Shown: positions 34,491 to 46,190 of the stretch, in pieces
How positions within the stretch are numbered: the first letter of the stretch is position 1
Layout of the letters: each line of letters starts with the position of its first letter
From: Magnolia sinica
Lineage: Eukaryota; Streptophyta; Magnoliopsida; Magnoliales; Magnoliaceae
Assembly (NCBI RefSeq): GCF_029962835.1
Contig: NC_080575.1
Span: forward strand, 61,049,493 to 61,113,492
Direction: 5' to 3'
Length of the DNA: 64,000 nt
Program-made: the position numbers and the translations under genes
Notes under the pieces: generated by a model
The model's input: only the letters and a program-made list of their open reading frames with translations
Database searches by the model: none
Told to the model about the DNA's origin: nothing

Positions 34491-36490
34491 CTCTAAGCAA
34501 CTACTAAACCTTGATGCATATTCTCTCTAGGCTGTGGCCAGAGGTGGTTGTTAGTTCAAATTACAGAGATGTAGAAAATAAAAAGAAAACTACTAAACAA
34601 AGCTTAAAAGAGATAAATATTGAGAGAGTTGAGGCACGCTAATGTCGCTGCCTTAAAGATAGATTTGCCCCACACGGAATGGATCTTTAATACATTAGGT
34701 CTCAGCAGCTTTGTCCCCAGGATATAACAACTCTTCTTAAAGATTGATGGCCTAGATCAAGTGCACATATGACCATAACCGCTAGAGGCCTTAGCGCTCT
34801 TCTAATTTGCCCATGGGAAAAGAAGTGGAGAAGAACCAGAGAACAGAGGAGATTTTTTTATTTTTTATTGTTTAGATGAAATGGGAAAACAAAGTGTGGA
34901 ACGCAGCCCCACAAAGTGGGCCATGCCTCCCACATTCTTTCCTGGCTGACTTGCTCTCACTATTTCAATACGCCACTTTGATTGCCTGCTCTTTTCTTTC
35001 TTCGTGCTGAGAGGTAGTATAAACTTAGATGAAAGAACATATATGACTTGGAGTTACCACTAGCCAAAATAAGCTTAGAATATACGGTGGATTAGAAACC
35101 GCAGAATCACTTGCGAAACAAGAGATTCGAATATCCCTCGATCCATATGACTCATACCGTTGGTCCACGACCAAAGATTCTATGTACGGGCCTTGGTGAT
35201 TAAAAGCAGTAAGGGTTTAGGCACACTTTTTTGCACACACGGGATTCTAGATTATTCAGAAATTTGGGGGTACTAGCGATAAATACATCCAGGGTCCAAG
35301 TAGACAAATGCCAGAGAAAAAATAAATAAATAAATAAAAGCACAAAGTGGTATGTAGTGCTGGTATGGTATGTGTGGGATGATGGCATGAACAGATGGAG
35401 ATGTGAGAATAGAAATAGGGAAACCACGCACTCTTCTGTGGAAATAGATAATCGGGCGTCCCTAATTCTGACTCTACTATGCTGATTAACAGATTCCGAA
35501 AACTAGCAACCTATTGGCGTAGAGAAGATCGCAAAGGGCAGATAGACTTTCCAAGCTACTGGAGCTCTCCCAAGACCCCTTAAGTTGTTGTTTTACAACC
35601 CCTTGTAGCTACTCCCATTGTTTTTAGCCTTTTTCCACCATTGTTGGTTGCCCCCAATGAGGGACTCCAAATTTACAAACATGACAGGGGAAGTCAGATT
35701 CCCGTTGGTGGCTAGCATGGCAAATAAACACGTCTTCAAGGTCTTTAGAGTGATACGAGTGTGTGCATATGATAAGGAGGCAATTCATGGCTAACAGGAA
35801 TCAGATTCTTGCCAGTCATATTTCATGAATATTGAGGCATTTTTTGTCACCTCAGCATTCATGGCCCCATCTGTTAGTTCAAATCAGTGTCACATGTCCG
35901 ATGGGAATCGGATTCTCACCTCTCACTTTCAGCTAATTTGGACCAACAGTTGGCTCCAGATGGGTCTAAATACCTCTTAAATGCCATTCATTTCCCTTTG
36001 CGATGCTTTATCGAGTCAAATTGGATGCCATTTTTTTAGAATTTGTCATGTCGTACAAAGTATTATCAATATTACATAGTGGAGTGTTTACATATGTCTC
36101 TCTTTGCCGATGATTGCTCGCAATTAAACACCATAGCAATAGACACCCCACCATTCTGGTCTAAGTTTTATCATAGTCTAGATTGGCTATCACCTTAATG
36201 TTGGCATCAGTCGATCATTTGGTGTAAAAACAACTCGCACATACCACGAGGGTTGAGGAAAATATTACAAAAGTTCTTGCACTTTTTACGACCTTATAGG
36301 AATAATAGTTGCGATCCTTTCACGTTGTAAACAATGTTTTACTAATGGATGATAAGCGATCACCCTATGAGTATTTGTTGTTAGCTTATTAAAGTGGTTA
36401 GCTGCCCTGTACTTTCTACAATTTTATGGGGAACTAATTATACCACTTTGACTGTTAGACACCTTTAAGCATCTCAGACTAGGTATGTGC
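34491..36490. other. Non-coding, possibly old retroelement DNA
   Basis: Composition and word use (e.g. GAGCTCTCCCAAGACCCCTT, TGTTGTTTTACAACCCCTT near 35565-35610) recall retroelement leader or LTR sequence. I could not find paired ends, a primer site or coding domains, so it stays unassigned. Confidence 0.3.
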
Positions 36491-37230
36491 GGTTAATCAT
36501 TACACCATATGATCGTTCAAATTCGTCACATGAGGTTACAAATGGTCTTTTCCCACGAGCTGGGGCGTGGTTGGCCCTTAATTGAATTAGTTCGTACCAA
36601 GTGGTGACTAGACTAAAATTGAAAGTTCGGGCTGACCTCATTCCCATGTATGATCTCCAGAAAAAAAAATCGATGACTGGGAAAAGTTCTAAAACCAATT
36701 ATTGCTATCACACTGACATCCACCGGGGAATATGAAAGACTTCCTAGTGCCTCGGATGCCACGTGATCGTTCGAATTCGTCACATGAGGTTATGACGGGT
36801 CTTTTCCCACGAGTTGGGGCGTGGTTGGCCCTTAACTGAATTAGTTCATACCAAGAGGTGACTAGACTAACACTGAAAGTGTAAGCCAACCTCATTCCCA
36901 TGTATGATCTCAAGAAAAAATTGATTACTCAGAAAGAGTTCCAAAACCAATTACTGCTATCACGCCGACATCCACCGGGGAATATGAAAGACTTCCTAGT
37001 GCTTTGGATGTCACATGATCGTTCAAATTCGCCACATGATGTTACAACTGGTCTTTTCCCACAAGCTAGGGCGTGGTTGGCCCTTAATTGAATTAGTTCG
37101 TACTAAGAGATGACTAGACTAACACTGAAAGTTCAGGCCAATCTCATTCCCATGTATGATCTTGAGAACAAAATCAATGACTTTGAAGAGTTCCAAGACC
37201 AATCATTCCCATGTATGATCTTGGATACCA
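36490..37230 (+). repeat. Tandem array, about 2.9 units of 253 bp
   Basis: GATCGTTC.AATTCG recurs at 36511, 36765 and 37017. Each unit contains GGTCTTTTCCCAC, GGGCGTGGTTGGCCCTTAA, TCATTCCCATGTATGATCT and CATCCACCGGGGAATATGAA (the last absent from the truncated third unit). Frames on both strands through it are repetitive copies of one another, not genes. Confidence 0.88.
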
Positions 37231-37403
37231 TACACTTTTTATTTTTATTTTTTTTAAAGCCCCCACCTAGAGAACATTGTTCAATGGGGTTTTTATTGCC
37301 TTGATTTTTTAGGTCATTTATTTTTTGAAAAGGTTTATCCGATGTCCTCAATTTCCTTTCAAAAAAACAAAAAACAAAAACAAAAACAATAGGGATGACT
37401 TCT

Positions 37404-37408
<5 letters not shown>

Positions 37409-37470
<62 letters not shown>
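37409..37470. repeat. (AT)31 microsatellite
   Basis: An uninterrupted AT dinucleotide tract directly left of the fold-back element at 37471-38002. Confidence 0.95.
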
Positions 37471-37476
<6 letters not shown>

Positions 37477-37999
37477 CTCATGAGTCCGTCGCATGGGGTC
37501 GAGCTGTGTGGGCCCCATCGTGATGCGTTTTGAACATCTACCCCATCAGTCAGATGCACCATTCCATCGTGGGCCTAGGTCTCAAAAATCAAGTCAATCC
37601 GTGACTTATGTGGGCCACACCACATATAGAAGTGGGGAGGGGCCGTGCACCATTAAAACATTCATAATCATTTTTTGGGCCCACCGAGATGTGGTTTGCA
37701 AATCCAGCCCATCCATTTTGTGTGTCCCACTTGGATGAGGGTTCAGACTAAGTTTTAGCAGCATTCAATACTTAGGTGGGCCCCACCAAGTGCTTTTATA
37801 TGTTTTAACAGTGTCTTCACATAATGTTAGATGGTATGGCCCACCTGAGTTCCGTATACGGCTGATTTTTGGGATATCCCATAATTTAGAGGGGACCCAT
37901 CAAATGCACGGTGTTGATGGTCGACACGCATCACGGTGGGGCTCACACAGCTCAACCTCATGGGAGCTTATCGTGACGTGGAGGGCATAGTACCTTTCC

Positions 38000-38002
<3 letters not shown>
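37471..38002 (+). mobile_element. Fold-back element inserted between two (AT)n tracts
   Basis: Left arm 37493-37528 (ATGGGGTCGAGCTGTGTGGG, CCCCATCGTGATGCGT) and right arm 37926-37961 (ACGCATCACGGTGGGGCTCA, CACAGCTCAACCTCAT) are inverted copies with few mismatches. Complementarity continues inward (GTCAGATGCACC/GGTGTTGATGGTC region). It is non-coding and both outer flanks are pure (AT)n. Confidence 0.8.

Positions 38003-38082
<80 letters not shown>
38003..38082. repeat. (AT)40 microsatellite
   Basis: An 80-bp pure AT tract directly right of the fold-back element. Confidence 0.95.
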
Positions 38083-38084
<2 letters not shown>

Positions 38085-38498
38085 AGAAAATTCAGGTCAT
38101 CCTATCTTACTTGGGGATTCTGATAGGATGATTAAGGTCGGCTTTCAATGTAAGATATTTTTTTTTGGAATGATCCAATCCGTCATTTCATCTATGCTGG
38201 GGATGTCAACCGTCACAATTACTACTGATTAGAGGATTCAATCAGTAGTCTCATGCCCCGACGGTCACGAGTAGGATTGGTTTTTATTGTGCATTTTTAC
38301 TTTTTAATTTTTTGAATTTTTTGAAATGATCCAATCTGTCATCTCAGGCCCCAGTGGTCATAATCGAAATTGGTTTTTATTAGATGATTCTTTTAAAAAA
38401 TAATTTTGATAAATAAGCACATTGGCTGATCTGCATGCCGCCGTTATTCGTATGATTGAGATTAATCGGGCTATGCGGGTCATGTGCCCGCATTTAGG

Positions 38499-39107
38499 GA
38501 AGCGGATTGGCTGATGTACTGCACACGAGCTATATAGCGGCTGTATGTACGTGTCGTGCTAAGACTAGCACTGACGCTCCTCGAGTTCTGAGTTGTACTA
38601 ATGGCTCAAAGGGGATCAAAGTTACATAGCCCCATAGTGCTGTATGTATTATAGCTATACTATTCATCTATTTTTAGAGGTAATTTTAGAGCATTATACA
38701 AAAAATAAATCATATCAAAAGATCCTCTGCACCGCATCACAAATAACAGCATAGATAATGATTTTCACCATTAAACAATTCGTAGGTCACACCATAACAT
38801 TTATTTTCCATCCAATCTATTCATAAGGTCACAAAAACTGAATCAATAGGCAAAACAAATTTCATATTAATCCAAAACTTATTAGATGCCTAAAAAGGTT
38901 TCAATGGTAGACTTTCAATCCCTCATTGATTTTTGCAGTGTGGTCCACTTGATAGTTAGATATGTCTTATTTTTTGTCTCAAGCCTTAAGACAAGCTCAC
39001 CAAATAGATGAACAGCTTGGATATAACATATACCTCATGATCAGACCCACGGAACTTGCTGACAGCAGCTATACAGCCGGTGTGAGGTACACTAGCCAAT
39101 CCGCTTC
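38499..39107 (+). mobile_element. Fold-back Mutator-type MITE, copy C
   Basis: 609 bp. Ends are GAAGCGGATTGGCTGATGTA and, inverted, GAAGCGGATTGGCTAGTGTA. The flanking 9-mers GCATTTAGG (38490-38498) and GCATGTAGG (39108-39116) match at 8 of 9 bases, which supports Mutator-type transposition. Internal halves are inverted relative to each other around ATTTATTTTCCATCCAATCT. Same subfamily as 13405-14022 and about 56210-56640. Confidence 0.82.
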
Positions 39108-39116
39108 GCATGTAGG

Positions 39117-39440
39117 GGCACACTAGGGCAGGATGGGGTTCCACCTAACACTTGTGAGTCCCGGTGGGGAGAAAAGATAGGGCACGCACACGTGCAACGG
39201 AGTGCACATGTACCGAGGGGCATGGTCAATGAAAAGTCCAAAGAGAATCCCAAAGGGCACCTCATAAAGAAGCTCACGTGACCCGACGGCGATTGGACCA
39301 ACAATTCATGCCGCTTCAACTGCCACATACGTTGTCATCTTTTACTCCGCTTCCGGCCATTTTCGACCAGAAACTCCTCCAATTTCCTTTCCATCTCTCC
39401 AATCTCTCTCGAATCCTTCCTCGAACTCTCATCTTCCTTA
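39117..39440. other. Spacer, possible 5' leader-like sequence
   Basis: C/T-rich sequence at 39330-39440 continues at 40891 once the MITEs between are removed. It looks like a split 5' UTR or leader, but no coding exon follows that I can recognise. Confidence 0.3.
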
Positions 39441-40670
39441 GGGCTCGTTTGGCCGGTCGGATTGGAGGGGATTGGATGGTATTGGAAGGGATTGGAAGTC
39501 AAATCCCCTTTGTTGTTTGGCAACATAGCACGAGGATTGCCAATCCAGGGGTTCCCAATCCCCTCTTTGAGGGGGTTTGTAATCCAAGGTGAGAGCTTGG
39601 ATTACACCTAAAATCATTTCAATAGTTGCAGGTATAAATGTATGTCACTGTACACTATCATTCTACTGGGCACATGGCCCACTAACGATGATCAGCACCG
39701 TCCAAACATTGTTCATGTAGATCAGCACCGTCCAAATATTGTCCAGCACCATCCAAACATTGTCCATATTAATCAACGATTAAAAATCGTTGGTTAGTCA
39801 CTCGGACATGATCTTGTGCTTGCGGTCCATCTGAGACTTGGAATTTCATCATTTTTAGGCAAAGCATATATTTTAGCGGGCTTATCACAACCATAGTGTC
39901 AAAAATTATATATCTCACTAATTGGGGATATTAAAGTTGATTTAGTAATTAAATTCAAACCCCGTAAATATACCATATATAGGTATTTTTGAATTAAAGT
40001 TGATTCACACTCCAAGGTGTCCGAGAGGATTGCCAATCTAGGGGGTTTCCAATCCTGGGGGTTGCGAATCCTGGGGGTTCCAAATCCACGCTCCCGGTCG
40101 GATTGGAGGGGATTGGATGGTATTGGAAGGGATTGGAAGTCAAATCCCAGGATTGGCCTGCCATGCCAAACATAGTCGGTGATCTGATACCAATCCCATG
40201 GATCTTAAGACAATTCACTGGCAACACCATCATTCCCTTTGAATCCCATCCAATCCATCCTAATCCTTTCAAATTTGCCTAGGGGCCCGTTTGGCCGGGT
40301 GGATTGGAAGGGATTCAATGGTACTAAGGTGGCTGGCATGGACTTGTAGATAATGATGGTGTTGTGGATTGTCTTGAGATCCATGGGATTGCACTATCCC
40401 TAAATTGCTATATCCAGTCTGTTTAGCACGTCCGGCTAATCCCGGGATTAAACCTTCCCGTTCCTTCTAATCCCTCTGCCAAATATGTCCTAGGCAAATT
40501 TGAACGGATTAGGTTGGATTGGATGGGATTTAAAAGTAATGATGGTGTTGTCAGTGGATTGTCTTAAGATCTATGGGATTGGGATCAGTTCACCGACTGT
40601 GTTTGGCACGCCGTGCCAATCCCGGGATTTAACTTCCAATCCCTTCCAATCCGACCGGCCAAATGGGCCC
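39441..40670 (+). mobile_element. Nested GGGC.CGTTTGGCCGG-type MITE complex
   Basis: Outer ends GGGCTCGTTTGGCCGGTCGG and, inverted, GGGCCCATTTGGCCGGTCGG are near-perfect inverted repeats. Inside are a direct copy of the left arm (CGGTCGGATTGGAGGGGATT at about 40097), an unrelated 400-bp stretch (39595-40010) with three CAGCACC(G/A)TCCAAA words at 39690-39755, and the complete MITE at 40278-40494. Confidence 0.65.
40278..40494 (+). mobile_element. hAT-type MITE, 217 bp, nested at a palindrome centre
   Basis: Ends are CCTAGGGGCCCGTTTGG and, inverted, CCTAGGACATATTTGG. A perfect 8-bp duplication CAAATTTG lies at 40270-40277 and 40495-40502. The host sequences on either side are inverted copies of each other, so the target was the midpoint of an older hairpin element. 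Confidence 0.85.
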
Positions 40671-40890
40671 TAGGACGTGTTTGGTTTGAGGGATTGGAAG
40701 GTATGAGAAGGTTTAATCCCAGGTTTGGCCGCGGGTGCCAAACAGACTGGATATAGCAATTCAGGAATATAGCAATCCCATGGATCTCCAGACAATCCAC
40801 TGACAACACCATTATTACCTAGAAATCCATGCCATCCACCCTAATACCATTCAATCCCTCCCAATCCACCCGGCCAAACGGGCCCTTGGG
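40668..40890 (+). mobile_element. Third MITE of the same GTTTGG family
   Basis: Begins CCCTAGGACGTGTTTGG and ends CCAAACGGGCCCTTGGG, forming imperfect inverted ends. The interior (AATCCCATGGATCTCCAGAC, TGACAACACCATTATTAC) is an inverse of blocks in the 40278-40494 copy. Confidence 0.7.
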
Positions 40891-41748
40891 CTTCTCCATT
40901 TTCACTCTCCTTCTTTCAAACTCTCACGCCACCACTCATTATTCCTGACTGAAACTCAACGCCGTTTACTCCACCTTTAAGCTTTCGTCAATCCTCTTCA
41001 CATTTGGAAGGTAATGGCACAATTTTTGCAATTTTAATTTTAATTTTTTTTCCTTTATAATGTGAGGCCATGGTTGTCCGTTATGATTGTGGCGCTACAT
41101 GGCCTACTCATGACCGAACTTGAATATATGAATCCTTGAAAACATCAAGGATGGGTTCGTGCACGTGTAGGAGGTGCTTTCGCCTCAATTTGGTCCCCGT
41201 GGCCTTTGATTTGATCATTTCATTGTTGGAAGGGCTTGATTTGATCTTGGAAATGCATCTGCCCTCTTGTCATATGTTGCTTCACATCCAAATTCTGACC
41301 CGGGACAAGCAGATCTGAACCGTTGATTTTACTCCCAGCTAAGTCATGTATATTTGGGCATCCGTTCCATTGCCAACGGGTACCCGTGATATCACAATCT
41401 ACTCCATCTTCCTTGAGGGTCCACTTTAGGCAATCTGAACCATTGGAATGAATACATCAATCATTCTATATGCATTCCGAACATGTAACGGGTTACTTCA
41501 ATCGTAAGGCTTGCTTGATATGATCGGAGCCCATTCAATAAATCCATACTGTTATTCATGTGCCCGGCTCAATCGTGCATATTCGGGCTTTCGTCCCATT
41601 ACATGCAGGAACCCGTAATATCACGATTTTCGAAAGTTACCTTGCATGCATTCTGTCGTGATAGCCTATATTTTTGTGCACCTTTACTTTCCATTTTCAC
41701 ATCTTGTAGGATGTCTCCTCAAGAGGAGGGTAACGGGATGCCTCTACT
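40891..41748. other. Spacer with possible gene-leader remnants
   Basis: A C/T-rich leader-like stretch ends in GGAAG|GTAATG near 41010, a possible splice donor. TTGTAG|G at 41705-41711 would be an acceptor, followed by ATG at 41711 and 13 codons to the MITE at 41749. No product is recognisable; I would not call a gene. Confidence 0.25.
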
Positions 41749-42276
41749 GGACGCGGTTTGGCTAGTGACGCTGCCCCTGGCGAGGTGGCTAGTGGTCAGT
41801 GCTATGTGAGCTCCACCATGATCTATGTGTTTTATCCACACTGTCCATCTATTTTTACACATGATTTTAATGATTTATTTCATAAATGAGGCAGATCAAA
41901 ATCACAGGTGGACCACACTATGGAAAAGAGTAGTGATTGAATGTCCACCATTAAAAACCTCCTAGGGCTCACTGTAACGTTTATTTGACATCAAACCTGT
42001 AGATTAGGTCATACAGACCTGGATGAAGGCAGAAAAAACAAATATCAGCTTGATCCAAAACTTTTGTAGCCCCAAGAAGTTTTTAACGGTTAGAGTTCAA
42101 TCAACACTGTGTGGCCCAATTGAGATTTTGAACTACCTCAGTTTTGGGTTCCTACCATAAAATTATCTGGAAAAATAGATGAACAACATGGATGAGATAC
42201 ATATAACATGTTGGTGTCCGAGGAACAGCGACCACTAGCCATTGGCTAGTGGCAAGGGGGTAGCCAATCCGTTTTC
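41749..42276 (+). mobile_element. Fold-back Mutator-type MITE, copy D
   Basis: 528 bp. Ends GGACGCGGTTTGGCTAGTG and, inverted, GAAAACGGATTGGCTACCCC, with GTGGCTAGTGGTC a little further in on both sides. The flanking 9-mers GCCTCTACT (41740-41748) and GTCTCTACT (42277-42285) match at 8 of 9. The halves are inverted around CACTGTAACGTTTATTTGAC. Confidence 0.82.
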
Positions 42277-42465
42277 GTCTCTACTAGCCAAGCTTGCATA
42301 TTAGCTACTGACAGGGTGAGTAGCGAGACTAAATGCTGAAGTGACATAGTCAAGTTCTCTGGGCACATCATGATGTATACATTATATGCCGTTCATCGAC
42401 TTGGAGACATCACTTTAGGGCATGAGCCAAAGAATGAGTCGGATCCAAACTTCGAGAGAACCCAC

Positions 42466-43102
42466 TGACGCAGGGATGAACGTGATGAGGATAACTACTC
42501 CGAATCCACGGAGCTTCTTTGGACTCCTCACAGAGACTTCTCGAATCCACGAGGAAAGAAAGTAGAAAAATAGAAATAAATTCTAAGAAATTCGAAATTG
42601 ATTAATTGATCATTGATAATTGTCTAATGTGTCTCTTTACACCATTAATATAGAAAAAATAAACTAAAATTTGTAATTACCAAAAATAGCAAAATTCTAA
42701 CTCTAATAAAAATCCTAATTCTAATAAAACTCCTCTAAGGCCTAATTTCTAAAAATAAAAATTACAAATAAACTTTCTCTAGAAGAGTCCTAGTATAACT
42801 AAAAGTTATTTCTAAAATGAAAGAAAATCTAAAACTCTAAAAATATTTAAAAATCGGAATTAATAAAAATAGTAAATTTTTTCTAAAAACTCGTTTTTGA
42901 ACTGAAAGCGCACGTTTTCTGACGAAACGGACAGATGCGACCCACTTTGTGGGTTAGTTCACCTCGGATGACCCGTTTCAGTAAAGATTGATAGGTTGTA
43001 CACCTCGTAACGATACCCGGATCAAAAGTTATGGTCAATTCACGGTCCATCTTCTTTTAGCTCAACCATGCTGGGAACGTATCTGTGACACGTTCTACAT
43101 CA
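42466..43102. mobile_element. 637-bp solo LTR
   Basis: Starts TGACGCAGGG, ends GTTCTACATCA, and is flanked by a perfect 5-bp duplication CCCAC (42461-42465, 43103-43107). Removing it with one duplication restores the Mutator-type sequence around it. AT-rich and non-coding. The superfamily cannot be told from the LTR alone. Confidence 0.8.
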
Positions 43103-43670
43103 CCCACCAACCTCTTCTTAAGTTAACACAGATACGAACAATGGGAAAATACATATCAGCTTGAATGAAAACATCTGTATAACCACATTCGTGGGTTGAC
43201 AATTTTTCTAGATAGGTCGAACCATTGGAAGCAAATGGAAAAGGAACACCGAGTGGGATCAAAGAAACTAGCGGATTGATTAATAAATAGATGCAAATAG
43301 GTGCAAATTTTGACATTAGCCTCATTTGAATCTGAAAGAATTGATCAGGGCCCATAACCCTTAATTTATGGTTATTCAAGAAAGCCTTACATTCCAATAA
43401 GCAAACGCCAAAATTTTGAAGAAGTTCGAATCCACCTAAAAGTTTTTAATGGTGAGCGTCACTCTCCCCATTATTTTATGTGGTGGGGTCGACTCGAGCT
43501 TTGGATTTGATTTATTCTTTGGGTCATGCCCTAAAATGATCTCTCCAAATGGATGGACGGTGTGGATCGGATATGACATAGATTAGCGACTGAACTAACA
43601 TTAGCGAACTCGCTACTAAAGTGATGTCAACTCACCGTTCTGTAGGCCCTGCCATGATGTATGTGTTGTA

Positions 43671-45797
43671 TGTTGGATATATGGAGTTTGGAAAACTATT
43701 TGGATAAATTAAAATTAAAATTAAAATGAGAAAATAGAAAACTTATTTGTTTGTAGAAGTCGAGGTGTAACGTGAGTCACTCGGCTTGAAATCGAATTTG
43801 CTCCCCTTGGACAACGTCCCAAGTGCAACAGGTTTCCAGAACAATCGACCTCTAGGATACAACGATTATGACCTGGTCCCAGCGGTGCACTCACTGTACA
43901 CGGGCTCGAACCACTTGTAGTCTTAACAAGAACTAGAAAATACTTAAACAAAATTTTTAAAAAAGAAAACCAATTTTCTAATCCATTTCAAAACTTAAAA
44001 TCAGAAGTTTATTTATAGACTTTATGAAGACACCCTTAAGGGTGTAGAGACACCCTTTCATAAAGGGTTGTGACTATTAGGTTTAAACCTAATTGGTGCG
44101 ACCCTTAGGCTTAAAAGGACACAACTTTTCAAAACAAAATATAAAAGGATGCAACGTTTCAGACTTAAGTGAAAAGACATATCCTAGGGCACTTATGGCC
44201 ACAGCCATAGCCCATCCCAATAGATATTTTGAAACACTAAATTATTTTAAAATACAATAATCCCCCACATGTTTCAAAATTTTTGACATCTCGGGTTAAC
44301 ATGGAAGAGTTATGTAATGGTGTCGGTGTCACCATAGACTTGAACCGACATTAGAGTAAACATGACAGGTCTACAGGAATCAGGTGACACCATAGTCTTG
44401 AACCTGATTCCTTTTGATGTATATCGTAAGTATATGCCACTCACACAACTTTTTCGCTACAAGTGATTCTACGGTTCGGTGCATTTCGGTCATGCACCAT
44501 TACCTATATTTCATGAGTGCTCTAGAGAATTCGCCTAGATTCTCATAGGAAGCGGCCTCCACCTCCACACCCATATAGGTGAATTCCATCAAGTGTATGC
44601 AGCAACTGTATACACCACCAAATATATGACTATGGATTCATTAATAATTTTAAAAAACTCATTCTTCTGTGTTGTTGCTCGCACTGTACACCATAGAAGG
44701 AGCTCATTTATATCAGTGCAATGGTCTACCTTGTGTCTTGTTGCTTACCCATTGAACCTATCGCATAGGATCTCTACTTGTATATGTTGGGTTACCAACA
44801 CTGGTAGCTCATATATTAAGCTCAACCACATTCCTTTCGATGTATCATTAACTAATCTTTTAAATAGTCATTCAGTTCGATGATTTATGACCCGTGGACC
44901 TTTTACCTCCATCCGTCATTGCTTCGTCAGGCTTTAGCCTATTACAGAAAATTCACCATCATTACCTCTCATACGAATTTGGCCATGTCTTAGTCCCATT
45001 GTGGCTAATCATCCTTTCAGATCAGCTAGGGATCCGCGTATTGGTAAGCTATTGCCTCACCAACTAACTATTTAGAAACGAGTCTCTGCTTTGGTGGATT
45101 CATTCTTTTGCTCCTTAGTCAAGTCTTCAGCAGTCAGCCGCATCCTCTTTGATTATTCATATCTCAAGCCAACACATACCAAACTCATTTCTAACCTTAC
45201 AGAGTAAATAATTACGACTTCATCAAATAATAAATATTGAGCATCACTTTTATTATGATAGTTGTCTTATCACCGGCTCTGAATACAGCCAACTTTCTTA
45301 GCTCTGAATGTTCTCTTACAATTCAAGCAACTTCACTAGCCCACCATTCAACTAACTGGTGGTAAAGTCAATCGACCTTATTGTATCTGCAATACAAAGA
45401 GGCTGGAATAATCTGTCATGCATAGACATATGACAACTAAAATAGAGCATAACTTTCATGTAATCATATCGCAACATTATCATGTTATCATATGTTCCCT
45501 AACACATGAAAGTTGGCCAATTTATGAATTAGTGATTAGAATTCGATACAATTAATGGATATTTGGCAACTGAATATGGAGGAGAAATGTCCAAGTTCAT
45601 TATCAAGTATCTTGATCGATGGATTGAATAATGAGCTCCATATCTGTATAAGTTTGGCCATTAGATACATTTGTTGATGGTAAAACAACACAGTTCATTA
45701 TATAAACTTATAGTCTCATATGAATACTAATCCCAAATGTCCAAATCTAGCCTCCATTGAGAATAGAATCTAGCCTAAAAATCTCATTGATCCAACA
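43671..45797. mobile_element. LTR-like insertion with TGTTGGAT...ATCCAACA ends
   Basis: The 8-bp termini TGTTGGAT and ATCCAACA are perfect inverses, as in many copia LTRs. The 2127-bp body has no coding domain, primer site or second LTR copy. It interrupts a Mutator-type MITE: GTGTTGTA stops at 43670 and GTTGTATCC resumes at 45852. About 53 extra bases lie between the right end and the resumption, and no direct duplication touches the ends, so the boundaries need checking. Confidence 0.5.
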
Positions 45798-45854
45798 TCA
45801 TCTGGATGAATGTGTCGTTTGGGCTACTTCTTTTTATATCGTCAAATATTTGTT

Positions 45855-46190
45855 GTATCCATGCCATCCATCTATTTAGAGATACCATTTTAGGGTATGA
45901 ATGAAAGAATAACGGAGATTCAAAGCTCAAGCGGAACCCAATATAGAAAACAGTGGGACAGTGACACCCACCATTGAAATCTTCCTAGGCCTATCATGAT
46001 ATATGATGTTTATTTGAGATCCAAACTGTTTATAAGTTAACACGAGTTATCCACACTGTTTGTTTTCTGTGGTTGGTTCCCTTAAGATTTGAATCTGCCT
46101 CATTCTGTCCCATGCCCTAAATGATCTCTCCAAGTGGATGGATGGTGTGGATACAACACATACATCATGGCAGGGCTCACAAAATATGGT
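45855..46190 (+). mobile_element. Fold-back Mutator-type MITE, copy F (right part)
   Basis: TGCCATCCATCTATTTAGAG, TACCATTTTAGGGTATGA and an inverted counterpart CATGCCCTAAATGATCTCTC, GGATGGATGGTGTGGATAC. Its left terminal part lies at about 43640-43670 across the LTR-like insertion. Confidence 0.6.

Noticed and set aside
36474..37091. Repeated frames with RSYMGMR..YELIQLRANHAP on the minus strand
   Set aside because: The frame recurs only because the 253-bp unit is tandemly repeated. It has no similarity, and the copies begin at different points.
41711..41809. MSPQEEGNGMPLLD.. frame after a possible splice acceptor
   Set aside because: Only 13 codons precede a MITE insertion. Removing the MITE gives a stop within a few codons, and no upstream exon is identifiable.
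43095..43397. 100-codon minus-strand frame ending in ..STHECGYTDV
   Set aside because: It crosses from a Mutator-type MITE piece into an unclassified insertion; no family is recognised and there is no splice or start evidence.
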